From CAZRDB01 sp964598695 (GTDB lineage: Bacteria > Armatimonadota > Zipacnadia > UBA1398): a DNA stretch of 19,775 nt. Below are positions 1 through 7,210 of the stretch, one piece after another; the stretch's first letter is position 1, and each line of letters opens with the position of its first letter. The stretch is taken from NCBI GenBank assembly GCA_964598695.1, contig CAZRDB010000084.1:1-19775 (forward strand), given 5' to 3'. The position numbers and the translations under genes were made by a program. The notes under the pieces were generated by a model that worked only from the letters and a program-made list of their open reading frames with translations, had not been told where the DNA came from and did not search any database.

Positions 1-1884
1 GACCAGCCGCCCGCCGATCTCCCCTTGCCCCTGAAGCTCCAGTGCGACCGGATTCGCGAGGGGCTGGCGCGGCGCCGTGATGGTCATCCGCGCGCTCTCC
101 TGGCCGGCGGGGATCAGTCCGCCCGTCAGGAGGAAGCCCGGCGGGGCGTCCCGGAGGACCACCTGCACGTCCCCCGCGAACCCGTCGCCCCGCAACGCGA
201 AGACACGGACGACGACCGCGCGGCCGGGCGTGAGGCTGAGGCTCGCCGGCGTGACCCGGAGCGCGAAGTCGGGCACGGGCGCGCTCACCCGCAGGCGGTA
301 CCCGCACGCGTCGCCCCCCTGGCCCTGGGCGTCCGCGACCCGCACCGTGTACCGCCCATCACCCGGGAGCGAGGCCCGAACGTAGGAATCGGACTGGTGG
401 GTGACAAGGCCGGCGCGCTTGTCCGGCGTGTCGTCGTTCCAGGCGATCACGGCCCCGGCGCCGTCGCGCAGCTCCACGATCGAGTCGGTCGGCGCCCCCA
501 GCCGGCGCGCCGTCACTTCCAAGACCACCTCGTCGCCCGCGCGCCCCTCGAACGCGAACGTGTCGGCATCGCCGGGGCGGTCGATCCGCCCGTTGACGAT
601 CCTGGGCAGCTCGATCGTCTGCGCGTTCCCCGCCAGGTCGTTGGGCTCGGCCTCGACGCACTCCGGCAGCGCGTCGACCGCGTAGAGCATGGCGTTCGAG
701 ACCCCGCCCGGCCCCACGAGCCGGGTCTCCCGGATGCGCGCCGGATCGGGCCGGAGATCGAGATTCACCTGATCGTCGCCCAGGTTGTGGCCCGTGGCCC
801 GGGCGGACACCTCGCCCCCGACCGGCCCGCCGAGCGGGAACAGACTGGTGACGAACGGCAGCTCGCCGACCGCGAGGCGGTAGACGAAGTCGTCGCGGCC
901 CCGGTAGAGCGCATCGGTCACGACCGCCTCGTACTCCCCGTCGGCCGGAACGTCGAAGACGAGCACCGGGTCGGGATCGGGGCCGCAGTCGTCGGCGTAC
1001 GCCAACTCGACGCCGTGGGCGTCCCGCAGCGCGAGGGTCGCCTGGAACCAGCCCGGCACGGCATCGGCCAGGTAGGGCATCAGGGCACGCGCGCGGACCC
1101 GCAGCACCAGATGCTGCCCCTCGCGCGCCGTGAAGCGGTACTGGTCGACATCGCCCGGCCCGATCTGGCCGTTGAGGACGAACGGCGGCGCGGCGGCCGC
1201 GATCGGCGCCGCCCTCGGGTCGTTGGGCTCGCGCTCCGTCCGCTCGGGGAGCGTTCCGACCTCGAAACACAGCGGGTTGCTCAGCCCCCCCGCGCCACGG
1301 AGCCGGATCTCGCGATCGCCGGCCGGCGCCGCGGGGTCGATCGTGATCGCCACGACCACCTGCTCGGCGATCGCCCGCTGGACCTGCTGGAGCCTGAGGC
1401 GCGGGTTGAGCAGGCGCCGGGCGATCTCGGCGATCTCCTCGAGCGTCCGCGACTCGAGATCGCGCAGGAGCGGGAGGTCCGGGACCTCGACCGCCTTCCC
1501 CTCGCCCGCCTTGCCGGCGCCGCGGGCGGCGAGACCCTCGAGGTCGGGCAGCGCGGCCCGCTGCTCGGGCGTGAGCGCCTCGAGCTTTCCCCGGGCGGCC
1601 TCGGCCAAGCGCCGGAAGACCTCGCGCACCTGCTCGCCGTCCAGGTTGTGGATCGGCTCGACGGTCCGCACGACTCGAGCGCGGACGCCCGTCCCCGAGA
1701 CGTACGCCTCGGAGACGGCCTGGAGATACTGCCCGCCCACCGTGACCTCGAAGGTCGAGCCCCGCTGCCCACCGGCGGGGAAGACGTACCCGACGTGCGG
1801 CTCGCGCCCCGGCGACTGGGCCCTGGCCGTGGCGGCCACCAGCCCGCAGCACAGCAGAAGCGCGACCCTACAGGATCTCCGCAA
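1..1884 (-). CDS. Secreted PPC-domain protein (C-terminus cut by window edge)
   Basis: This is the third gene of the DUF1549-DUF1501 operon. The reading frame is open for 628 codons from a TTG at 1884 to the window edge, so the C-terminus is missing. The TTG is chosen because GGAGG at 1897-1893 lies 8 nt upstream and the product begins with a textbook signal peptide: MRRSCR, a hydrophobic core, then ATARA-Q cleavage near residue 22. Residues 30-75 resemble an IPT/TIG-like beta domain, and 80-175 are helical and charged. Two bacterial pre-peptidase C-terminal (PPC) modules follow, at about 215-345 and 410-537. Each opens with an EPND motif (residues 219-222 and 413-416) and carries a GD(V/A)D(Q/T)(Y/F) signature (244-249 and 438-443). 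PPC modules are usually non-catalytic beta-sandwiches on secreted proteins. The gene overlaps the DUF1501 3' end by 17 bp, suggesting translational coupling. Its role is unknown beyond extracytoplasmic location. Confidence 0.85.
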   Translation of the reverse strand, partial: MRRSCRVALLLCCGLVAATARAQSPGREPHVGYVFPAGGQRGSTFEVTVGGQYLQAVSEAYVSGTGVRARVVRTVEPIHNLDGEQVREVFRRLAEAARGKLEALTPEQRAALPDLEGLAARGAGKAGEGKAVEVPDLPLLRDLESRTLEEIAEIARRLLNPRLRLQQVQRAIAEQVVVAITIDPAAPAGDREIRLRGAGGLSNPLCFEVGTLPERTEREPNDPRAAPIAAAAPPFVLNGQIGPGDVDQYRFTAREGQHLVLRVRARALMPYLADAVPGWFQATLALRDAHGVELAYADDCGPDPDPVLVFDVPADGEYEAVVTDALYRGRDDFVYRLAVGELPFVTSLFPLGGPVGGEVSARATGHNLGDDQVNLDLRPDPARIRETRLVGPGGVSNAMLYAVDALPECVEAEPNDLAGNAQTIELPRIVNGRIDRPGDADTFAFEGRAGDEVVLEVTARRLGAPTDSIVELRDGAGAVIAWNDDTPDKRAGLVTHQSDSYVRASLPGDGRYTVRVADAQGQGGDACGYRLRVSAPVPDFALRVTPASLSLTPGRAVVVRVFALRGDGFAGDVQVVLRDAPPGFLLTGGLIPAGQESARMTITAPRQPLANPVALELQGQGEIGGRLV

Positions 1885-3199
1885 GTCGGCCACCTCCCTC
1901 GGCCGGCGGCATGATGGCCGTCTCGACGCCGCGCGCGTTCGGCAGCGGCCCGTCGGGGTCGATCCCGAGCAGCTCGTAGATGGCGCGCAGGACGTCCTGC
2001 GGGTGCACGGGCCGCTCCGCGACCTCCTCGCCGGTGGCGCTGGAGGCGCCAACCACCTGTCCGCCCCGCACGCCCCCACCGGCCAGCATGGCGCAGAAGC
2101 AATCGCCGAAGTGACCCCGCCCTCCGTTCCAGGGCTCCTCCCACTGCACTCGCGGCGTGCGACCGAACTCGCCGCCCCACCAGACCACGGTCGAATCGAG
2201 CAGCCCCCGCGCCCCGAGGTCCTCGAGCAGCGTCGCCACCCCCTGATCCATCTGCGGCAGCTTCTGCCGCATGGTCTCGAAGTGGCGCTTGTGCGTGTCC
2301 CACCCGCCGTAGTTGATCGTGACGTAGGGCACGCCCTCCTCGACGAGCCGCCGGGCCGCCAGGCACGACTGGCCGAACGTGTTGCGGCCGTAGCGCTCGC
2401 GCGTCTCGTCGGGCTCCCGCGTGAGATCGAAGACCTTGCCCGCATCGCCGAGGATCAGTCCGTAGGCGCTCTCCTCGTACTGGTCGAGCCGCGCGAACTG
2501 GGGCTCTTCGGGCAACGCGCGGCCCAGCGTGTCGAGCGCGTGCAGCAAGGCGCGCCGGTCCTGCTGGCGCTGGGTGGAGACCCCCTCAGTGACGATCCCG
2601 TCGACCGCGAATGCCTTCTGGTTGGGGTCGCCGCCGGTGCAGAAGGGCTTGTACCGGAGGCCCAGGAACCCGGCCTCCGAGAAGCGACCTTGCGACTCCG
2701 TGAGCACGATGTAGGGTGGGATCCGGCCCTGGTAGCCGGCGTCGTAGCCACGGAGCAGCGAGACCACCGCCCCCAGCGACGGGTACACGATCCCGCCGCC
2801 CTGCGCGTGCCCGGTCTGGACCATGTAGGAGGCCGTCTCGTGCGCGTTCACGCCGTGTGTCATGCTGCGGATGATGGCGTAGGTGTCGGCCTTCTTCGCG
2901 AGCAGCGGCAGCAGCTCGCAGATCCGCACGCCGGGCACGTTCGTCTCGATCGGCGACGTGAGCGGCCCGCAGAAGTCATACCCAGCCTCCGGCTTCGGGT
3001 CGAACGTCTCGAGCTGCGAGGGGCCGCCCCACATCCAGATCTGGATGACCGACTTCGCCCGACCCGGTCGCGGGGGGGGAGGAGCAGCCGGCTGCTGAGC
3101 CGCCGCGCGGCCCGCGAGCACGAGACCGGCCGTGCCGAGGAGGCTGCGGCGCAGCACCTCGCGCCGGGTCATGCGAGAGCCGTCGAAGCGTGGAGTCAT
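1868..3199 (-). CDS. DUF1501 family protein, Tat-exported
   Basis: 443 residues, full length for the family. The ATG at 3199 follows GGGAGG with about 6 nt spacing, and that SD overlaps the stop codon of the upstream gene. The N-terminus carries a twin-arginine signal (TRREVLRRS, residues 11-19), then a hydrophobic stretch and RAAAQQ. Family landmarks are WMWGGPSQLETFDPKP (55-70), GGWDTH (298-303), GEFGRTP (343-349) and GRGHFGD (360-366). DUF1501 proteins have an alkaline-phosphatase/sulfatase-like fold, but no substrate is established, so a hydrolase role is inference. The gene lies 10 bp after the DUF1549/DUF1553 gene and overlaps the PPC gene, an arrangement typical of Planctomycetota. It probably acts in the periplasm or at the cell surface together with its neighbours. 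Confidence 0.93.
   Translation of the reverse strand: MTPRFDGSRMTRREVLRRSLLGTAGLVLAGRAAAQQPAAPPPPRPGRAKSVIQIWMWGGPSQLETFDPKPEAGYDFCGPLTSPIETNVPGVRICELLPLLAKKADTYAIIRSMTHGVNAHETASYMVQTGHAQGGGIVYPSLGAVVSLLRGYDAGYQGRIPPYIVLTESQGRFSEAGFLGLRYKPFCTGGDPNQKAFAVDGIVTEGVSTQRQQDRRALLHALDTLGRALPEEPQFARLDQYEESAYGLILGDAGKVFDLTREPDETRERYGRNTFGQSCLAARRLVEEGVPYVTINYGGWDTHKRHFETMRQKLPQMDQGVATLLEDLGARGLLDSTVVWWGGEFGRTPRVQWEEPWNGGRGHFGDCFCAMLAGGGVRGGQVVGASSATGEEVAERPVHPQDVLRAIYELLGIDPDGPLPNARGVETAIMPPAEGGGRLAEIL
1892..1898 (-). promoter_or_regulatory. Shine-Dalgarno that fixes the TTG start of the PPC gene
   Basis: The minus strand reads GGGAGGT inside the last codons of the DUF1501 gene, 7-8 nt before TTG at 1884. 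A GTG at 1893 in the same frame overlaps this purine tract, so it has no usable SD at normal spacing. This makes TTG the better start. Confidence 0.6.
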
Positions 3200-3209
3200 G
3201 GTCGCCTCC

Positions 3210-4754
3210 CTAGTGGCGGTAGAGGAACTCCTTGCTGTTGATCAGGGCCCAAGCGAGATCCTCGACGGCCGCGCGCAGGTCCCGCGCGTGGGTCCGGAGG
3301 TAGTCCTCGGCCACCTTGTGCTCGGGCTCGGTGGGGTGGCGGGAAAGCACCAGCAGGTAGAGGCCGTCGGTGATGGCGCGACGATCACATCCGGCCGCGT
3401 AGGCCAGGCGGCGCAGGCCCGGCGCGCGACCGATCCGCTGCTGGATGTCGGCCGAATTGAGCAGGTAGAGGCGCTGCGAGTCGGTCGCGCCGTTGCTGCG
3501 CTCCGACATCAGGCCGGTGTCGCGCGCCGGGCGGCCCAGCAGCTCGAGCAGGGAGCTGGTGATGCTGCCATCGGCCAGCTCGATCGTCCGCCGGTACGTG
3601 GGAACGAAGGTGTACGGCTCGGGGATTGGGCTCGTGTACTCCTCCGTCCCCCCGATCACCGCGCACAGCGCGTCCACCAGCACCTCGGCGTCCAGCCGCC
3701 GGACGGGGTATGCGGCGAAGAGCGCCTCGGCCTGCGGCCCCGTGCTCCGGGGCACCGGCGACTGCTGGTAGGCCTCCGAGTTGAGGATCAGCCGGTACAG
3801 GGCACGGAGGTCATAGCCCGAGGCGACCAGCTCCCCCTCGAGGTAGGCGAGCAGCTCGGGGCAGCTCGGCGGGTTGTCCTCGCGGATGTCGTCGGCCTCC
3901 TCGACCACCCCGCGCCCCAGCAACCACGCCCAGACCCGGTTGGCGGCGCACCGCGCGAACCAGGGGTTGTCGGGCCGGAGGAGCCAGTCGGCGAAGGCCA
4001 CGCGGGGGTCTTCGCCCGCCGCGACGGTCACCCGCGTACCGTCCGGGAGCACCGCCTCGAGTGGCCCGCTCGGAGTCGGATCGAGGCAGACGATCTCCTC
4101 CTTCCACTCCCCCGTCCTCTTGTAGGCAACGCGAGAGAAGAGCGATGCCATCTCGGCCTGGCGCTCCTCGGGCCACAGCTCGAGCCGCGTGCCCATGAAG
4201 GTCAGGGCGGCGGCCCCGGCCAGGCTCCTCGCGTCGCGGCCCTGCACGGCACGGTAGAAGTTGACCGGCGGCACGCGGAAGTTGCTCCCGCTCGAGGTGA
4301 GCAGCGCCCGCGCGAAGCGGTCGTAGGGCGTATTGTCACGAACCGCATCGCGGATCCACCGGTGGTAGGCCTGCACCGCGTTGGGCCAGAGGTTGATCGG
4401 GAACTCCGACTTGACCCGCAGCACGTCGCACCATTTGAGCGCCCAGTAGTCGGCGAACTCCGGACGGGCGAGCAGCGCGTCGATCAGGCGCGCGCGCCGA
4501 TCCGGCCGCCGGTCGTCGAGGAACCCCCGCGCCTCTTCCGGTGTGGGCAGCGTGCCGATGGCGTCGAGGTAGGCGCGGCGGAGGAACACCGCGTCCGAAC
4601 ACGGACCGGCCGAGACGACCCCGTGGGCCTTGTGCGCGGCGAAGACGATCTCGTCAAGCCGCGCCGAGCCCTCCGGGGCGCCCACCGTGGCCGCGCGGAC
4701 CCCCGGCGCGAGGACGGCTGAGACTGCGAGCGCGAGGAACACCGACGACCGCAC
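3210..4754 (-). CDS. DUF1549/DUF1553 domain protein, secreted
   Basis: 514 residues. The start is GTG at 4754, 8-9 nt after GGGAGGT, and leads into a Sec-type signal peptide (VFLALAVSAVLAPGVRA, cleavage near residue 21). DUF1549 spans about 33-215 (FLRRAYLDAIGTLPTPEEA; FADYWALKWCDVLRVKSE) and DUF1553 about 248-510 (ADWLLRPDNPWFARCAANRVW; ending ALINSKEFLYRH). Many family members carry an extra N-terminal cytochrome-like domain; this one does not. At the position where many DUF1549 domains have a CxxCH-type motif, this protein has GTRLELWPEERQ (188-199), so haem binding there is unlikely. It is the first gene of the operon with DUF1501 and PPC genes. Function is unassigned in the family; an extracytoplasmic role is inferred from the signal peptide. 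Confidence 0.92.
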   Translation of the reverse strand: MRSSVFLALAVSAVLAPGVRAATVGAPEGSARLDEIVFAAHKAHGVVSAGPCSDAVFLRRAYLDAIGTLPTPEEARGFLDDRRPDRRARLIDALLARPEFADYWALKWCDVLRVKSEFPINLWPNAVQAYHRWIRDAVRDNTPYDRFARALLTSSGSNFRVPPVNFYRAVQGRDARSLAGAAALTFMGTRLELWPEERQAEMASLFSRVAYKRTGEWKEEIVCLDPTPSGPLEAVLPDGTRVTVAAGEDPRVAFADWLLRPDNPWFARCAANRVWAWLLGRGVVEEADDIREDNPPSCPELLAYLEGELVASGYDLRALYRLILNSEAYQQSPVPRSTGPQAEALFAAYPVRRLDAEVLVDALCAVIGGTEEYTSPIPEPYTFVPTYRRTIELADGSITSSLLELLGRPARDTGLMSERSNGATDSQRLYLLNSADIQQRIGRAPGLRRLAYAAGCDRRAITDGLYLLVLSRHPTEPEHKVAEDYLRTHARDLRAAVEDLAWALINSKEFLYRH

Positions 4755-4769
4755 GGGCGACCACCTCCC

Positions 4770-4788
4770 CCTCGCGGGGCTCGCGAGG
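4770..4788 (-). promoter_or_regulatory. Inverted repeat just upstream of the DUF1549 gene RBS
   Basis: A perfect 7-bp inverted repeat, CCTCGCG and CGCGAGG with a 5-nt loop, sits directly before the GGGGGAGGTGG ribosome-binding region of the DUF1549 gene. It could form a hairpin in the leader or be an operator. The high GC content makes a chance repeat possible. Confidence 0.3.
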
Positions 4789-4819
4789 CAGCCGGCCCCC
4801 GCCCCCTCCTTGACAAGAA

Positions 4820-4834
4820 GGGACGGCGCGTCCC
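4820..4834 (-). terminator. Possible terminator after the single-receiver gene
   Basis: A 6-bp perfect stem, GGGACG/CGTCCC with a 3-nt loop, is followed on the minus strand by TTCTTGT. It lies about 50 bp past the stop of the response regulator and before the DUF1549 operon. The T-run is short and interrupted, so this is a weak call. Confidence 0.3.
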
Positions 4835-4886
4835 CCGGGATGTTCGACGGAGCGATGCGGCGGCCTCTGTGCCTCCGCCGGCCGGG

Positions 4887-5324
4887 TCACGCCTCGGGCC
4901 GGCCTCGGAGCGCCAGGGCGACCGCTTGCGTCAGATCGGTGCGGGCGTACGGCTTGGGGAGGACGGCTGAGACACCGGCCGACGCGATCTCCATCGGATC
5001 GAGGAACTCCACCGAACCGCTCACCAGCACGATCGGCAGGCCGCGTCGGATCGCGTGGAACTGCGCGGCCAGTTCGAGGCCCGAGCAGCCTGGCATGGCC
5101 TGGTCAGTCAGAGCCAGGTCGAACGCGGAGGGGTCCTCGGCGACCAGGCGCAGCGCCTCGCGCGGGTGGTGGCACACGGTCACTCGATAGCCCGCGGCCG
5201 AGAGGATGGCGTCGGCGAGAGCGCCGAGCGCCTCGTCGTCGTCGACCACGACGACGCGAGGGCCCCCGGACGCTGCAGCCTCCGTTCCCCGTAGCGCGGT
5301 CACCCGCTCCGTCGCGTTGCCCAT
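4887..5324 (-). CDS. Single-domain response regulator (receiver only)
   Basis: 145 residues. The ATG at 5324 follows GGGAGGT with 5 nt spacing. Residues 22-140 form a complete receiver domain: acidic pocket DDD (28-30), phospho-acceptor Asp74 in LTDQAMPG, Ser102 at the switch Thr/Ser position, and Lys124 in LPKPY. All catalytic residues are present, so it should be phosphorylatable. There is no output domain. The sequence style (LALTDQAMPGCSGLELA) resembles receivers attached to hybrid histidine kinases, so it may work as a phosphorelay intermediate. It is the last gene of the minus-strand signalling island, 51 bp downstream of the CheY-like gene. The cognate kinase is not in the window. The first 20 residues are a variable tail. 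Confidence 0.88.
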   Translation of the reverse strand: MGNATERVTALRGTEAAASGGPRVVVVDDDEALGALADAILSAAGYRVTVCHHPREALRLVAEDPSAFDLALTDQAMPGCSGLELAAQFHAIRRGLPIVLVSGSVEFLDPMEIASAGVSAVLPKPYARTDLTQAVALALRGRPEA

Positions 5325-5375
5325 GCCGTACCTCCCGCATCCCGTGCCGGCCGTGCCACGGGCTTCCGCGCCCTG

Positions 5376-5741
5376 CTAGGGCAGGACCTGGCGCACCATC
5401 GCCACGAGCTGGTCTGGCCGGAACGGCTTCGTGACGAACCCCGTTGCGCCCGCCGCTCGGCCCTCCCGTCTCCGGTCATCTTGCGGCTGTGCCGCCAGCA
5501 CGATCACCGGTGTGGAGCGATAGCCGGGGTTCGCCCGGATCTCACGGATGAGGTCCACCCCGTCCAGGTCGGGCAGGTCGAGGTCGGTGATCACCAGGTC
5601 GACCGGCGTGCTCGCCAGCTTGGCCAGGGCGTCGGCCCCGTCCGCGGCCTCCACGATCGCGTAGCCCTCGTCGGCGAGCGTCAAGCGCACCATCTGGCGC
5701 ACGCTCACCGACCCGTCGACGGTCATGATTGTCTGAGACAA
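5376..5741 (-). CDS. CheY-like receiver protein with altered active site
   Basis: 121 residues, exactly CheY-sized, if translation starts at TTG 5741. AGGGTGG at 5756-5750 lies 8 nt upstream, and the resulting N-terminus MSQTIMTVDGS matches chemotaxis CheY proteins (family form MxxTIMxVDDS). A start at 5867 would add 42 residues of non-domain sequence and is rejected. The receiver fold is complete, with phospho-acceptor Asp53 (VITDLDLP) and Lys105 (VTKPF). However, the second acidic-pocket residue is Gly10 instead of Asp, and the conserved switch Thr is Ala83 (VLAAQ). The acidic loss should weaken Mg2+ binding and phosphorylation, and the Thr loss should weaken signal transmission. The GATGFVTKPF tail is typical of chemotaxis-type CheY. 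The gene sits between the GAF gene and a second receiver, in an island that includes cheW. Confidence 0.85.
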   Translation of the reverse strand: MSQTIMTVDGSVSVRQMVRLTLADEGYAIVEAADGADALAKLASTPVDLVITDLDLPDLDGVDLIREIRANPGYRSTPVIVLAAQPQDDRRREGRAAGATGFVTKPFRPDQLVAMVRQVLP

Positions 5742-5817
5742 CGCACCATCCACCCTATCCAGCGCCGCGGAGGGGAGCCCATGACAGCCCCAGAAGCTCC
5801 GAGTCCTTCCGCACCTC

Positions 5818-5841
5818 GGGCTGCACGGAACCGCGCAGCCC
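5818..5841 (-). other. Stem-loop between the GAF and CheY-like genes
   Basis: A 7-bp perfect stem, GGGCTGC/GCAGCCC, encloses 10 nt that can extend the pairing (GCGG with CCGT). It lies about 40 bp past the GAF gene stop. No T-run follows on the minus strand, so it may stabilise or process the transcript rather than terminate it. Confidence 0.3.
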
Positions 5842-5882
5842 CATCCGCGTGCCGTCTCGCTACGCACCCTTGGCCGCCGCGC

Positions 5883-6458
5883 TCAAGCTCCCGTCCCCCC
5901 GGCCGTCTGACCCCGGGCCGTCCTCACAGCGCCCGGTTCGTAGCGGCCGGGAGCCACCAGCCGCGCGATCCGGGCGCTGAGTTCGTCCGCGATCTCGTGC
6001 AGCGCATGCACGCGCCCCTCGACATCGGCTCCCGCCTCGTGCGCCAGGACCGCGATCGCGCCGAACGGAGCGCCGTCGGGTCCGGCGAGCGGGACGCTGA
6101 CGAGCAGTCCCACCGGCGACGGCTGGGCGAGATGCGGGCTGCCGCGGAGGTCCGGGTGCGTCGAGGCGTCGCCCGTGGCGAGCACCCTGCCCTCCAGGGC
6201 GCTCACCAGCGCGAGCATCCCGCAGCGGCTCGCCTCGCGGTATGGCACGCTCGCCGGAGCGAAGAAGCGGATATGCCCATGGTGCGGCACAACGCAGACC
6301 GAGACCGGCACGTGGCACTGCCAGCTCGCGCACGTGGCGGCCTCCACGAGCGCCGTACATGCCTCCCCGGGAAGGGCAGTGCCCGCACCCGCTTCCACGG
6401 GCGTCGGCAGCCACTCAGAGCCCATACCGGGGTCGTGCTCGCTCCGTGGACGCTCCAT
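5883..6458 (-). CDS. GAF-domain sensor-like protein
   Basis: 191 residues. The ATG at 6458 is the first start after an in-frame TGA 18 bp upstream; its SD is weak (GGGG at about 7 nt). Residues 30-168 have the pattern of a small GAF domain: GRVLATGDASTHPDLRGSP in the middle, the core strands VGLLVSVPLAGPDGAPFGAIAVL (117-138), and an amphipathic C-terminal helix (HALHEIADELSARIARLV). Three cysteines in a short span (43, 48 and 55, around VEAATCASWQCHVPVSVCVV) could serve ligand or cofactor binding, but that is speculation. There is no kinase, HTH or cyclase domain, so it would have to pass its signal to a partner. It lies downstream of cheW and upstream of the CheY-like gene, and it has the same type of promoter region as cheW. 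Confidence 0.65.
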   Translation of the reverse strand: MERPRSEHDPGMGSEWLPTPVEAGAGTALPGEACTALVEAATCASWQCHVPVSVCVVPHHGHIRFFAPASVPYREASRCGMLALVSALEGRVLATGDASTHPDLRGSPHLAQPSPVGLLVSVPLAGPDGAPFGAIAVLAHEAGADVEGRVHALHEIADELSARIARLVAPGRYEPGAVRTARGQTAGGTGA

Positions 6459-6507
6459 CGCTGCACCCCGCCGGTCTCAGACATCCCGATCCCCGCGCCC
6501 AACCCGC

Positions 6508-6616
6508 ATTGTCCGGCCCGGCCGCCGAGCGGGGTATCGGGGGAACACGGAAAGGAGGGGCTCCACCGGCTGATCCTCCGGGACGGATTCCTGAGTTCCC
6601 CTCGGGGATTCCCTGA
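6508..6616 (-). promoter_or_regulatory. Regulatory block, copy A (upstream of the GAF gene)
   Basis: Read on the minus strand, this holds an imperfect palindrome TCAGGGAATCCCCGA (6616-6602), a second half-site TCAGGAATCC (6594-6585), a GATC at 6575, and a block ending in GTTCCCCCGATACC at 6533. After 19 nt comes GACAATGC, whose GACAAT (6513-6508) resembles a -10 box. The GAF start codon is 50 nt further on. The same elements in the same order and nearly the same spacing occur upstream of cheW (copy B). CCGATA resembles the -10 of flagellar sigma-28 promoters, but I see no matching -35. Confidence 0.55.
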
Positions 6617-6646
6617 GCCCGTTGCTCGAAAACCCCGACCGGCCGC

Positions 6647-7159
6647 TCAGGCTGTTCCCCGATCCGCCGCGGCACTCGCGAGGTCGGCGAGCGCCGAGCG
6701 CTCGATCACGCTCAGCACCCGGTCCAGGTCGAGGAGGATCACGAGGCGATCGCCGTGCCGCGCAACCCCGAGCAGGTAGGCCGCCTCGTCGGTAGCGGCC
6801 ACGGCTGGCGGCGGCTGGACCGCATCGCGGGCCAGCGTGAGCACCTCGGAGACCGCGTCGACCGTGCAGCCGACGATCTGCCCCCCCATCTCGACCACGA
6901 CGATGCGCCGGTCGACGTCCGTCTCACCCGGCGGCATCCCGAACCGCTCCCGCAGGTCGAGCACAGGGATCACGACCCCCCGCAGGTCGAGGACGCCACG
7001 CACGAACGAGGGCGACCTGGGGATCTGGGTGACCTGCTGCGCGGGGATGATCTCGCGCACACGGTCGATGTCGACGCCGAACCGCTCCTGGCCCACATCG
7101 AAGACGACAAGCTGAAGATCCCGCGCCTGCACTCCGCTCATGGTGGCGATCTGGGTCAC
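6647..7159 (-). CDS. cheW: CheW-type chemosensory coupling protein
   Basis: 170 residues. The GTG at 7159 lies 9 nt after GAGGGAG. A CheW domain fills residues 16-155: LQLVVFDVGQERFGVDIDRVREI (16-38), the receptor/kinase-contact signature RGVLDLRGVVIPVLDLR (54-70) with the conserved Arg60, and the second beta-barrel (RRIVVVEMGGQIVGCTVDAVSEVL). CheW couples methyl-accepting chemotaxis receptors to the CheA kinase at the inner membrane. Neither partner is encoded here, so this protein must join an array encoded elsewhere or act as part of a non-motility signalling unit with the nearby GAF, CheY-like and NarL-type genes. The gene has its own upstream regulatory block (copy B). The short N-terminal extension and Ala-rich C-terminal tail are unremarkable. 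Confidence 0.95.
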   Translation of the reverse strand: MTQIATMSGVQARDLQLVVFDVGQERFGVDIDRVREIIPAQQVTQIPRSPSFVRGVLDLRGVVIPVLDLRERFGMPPGETDVDRRIVVVEMGGQIVGCTVDAVSEVLTLARDAVQPPPAVAATDEAAYLLGVARHGDRLVILLDLDRVLSVIERSALADLASAAADRGTA

Positions 7160-7210
7160 GGCTGCACGCTCCCTCTCCGGCGATGCCGACCGGGCCCCAC
7201 ACCCGGCAGC

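Noticed and set aside
25..1914. A 629-codon open frame on the plus strand
   Set aside because: It is Arg/Pro/Asp-rich with no domain and lies antisense to the PPC gene, whose translation shows a signal peptide and two PPC modules. High GC content leaves antisense frames open.
4811..4816. TTGACA-like hexamer on the plus strand (4810-4815) as a -35 box
   Set aside because: No -10 lies at suitable spacing and no plus-strand gene follows.
5742..5867. A 42-residue N-terminal extension of the CheY-like protein
   Set aside because: It is Cys/Arg/Gly-rich and unlike any receiver extension. The TTG at 5741 has a suitable SD and gives an exact CheY length.
6236..6502. A short minus-strand frame starting at TTG 6502 before the GAF gene
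   Set aside because: It is out of frame with the GAF domain and becomes Arg/Ser-rich. The GAF frame has the domain pattern and a start at 6458.
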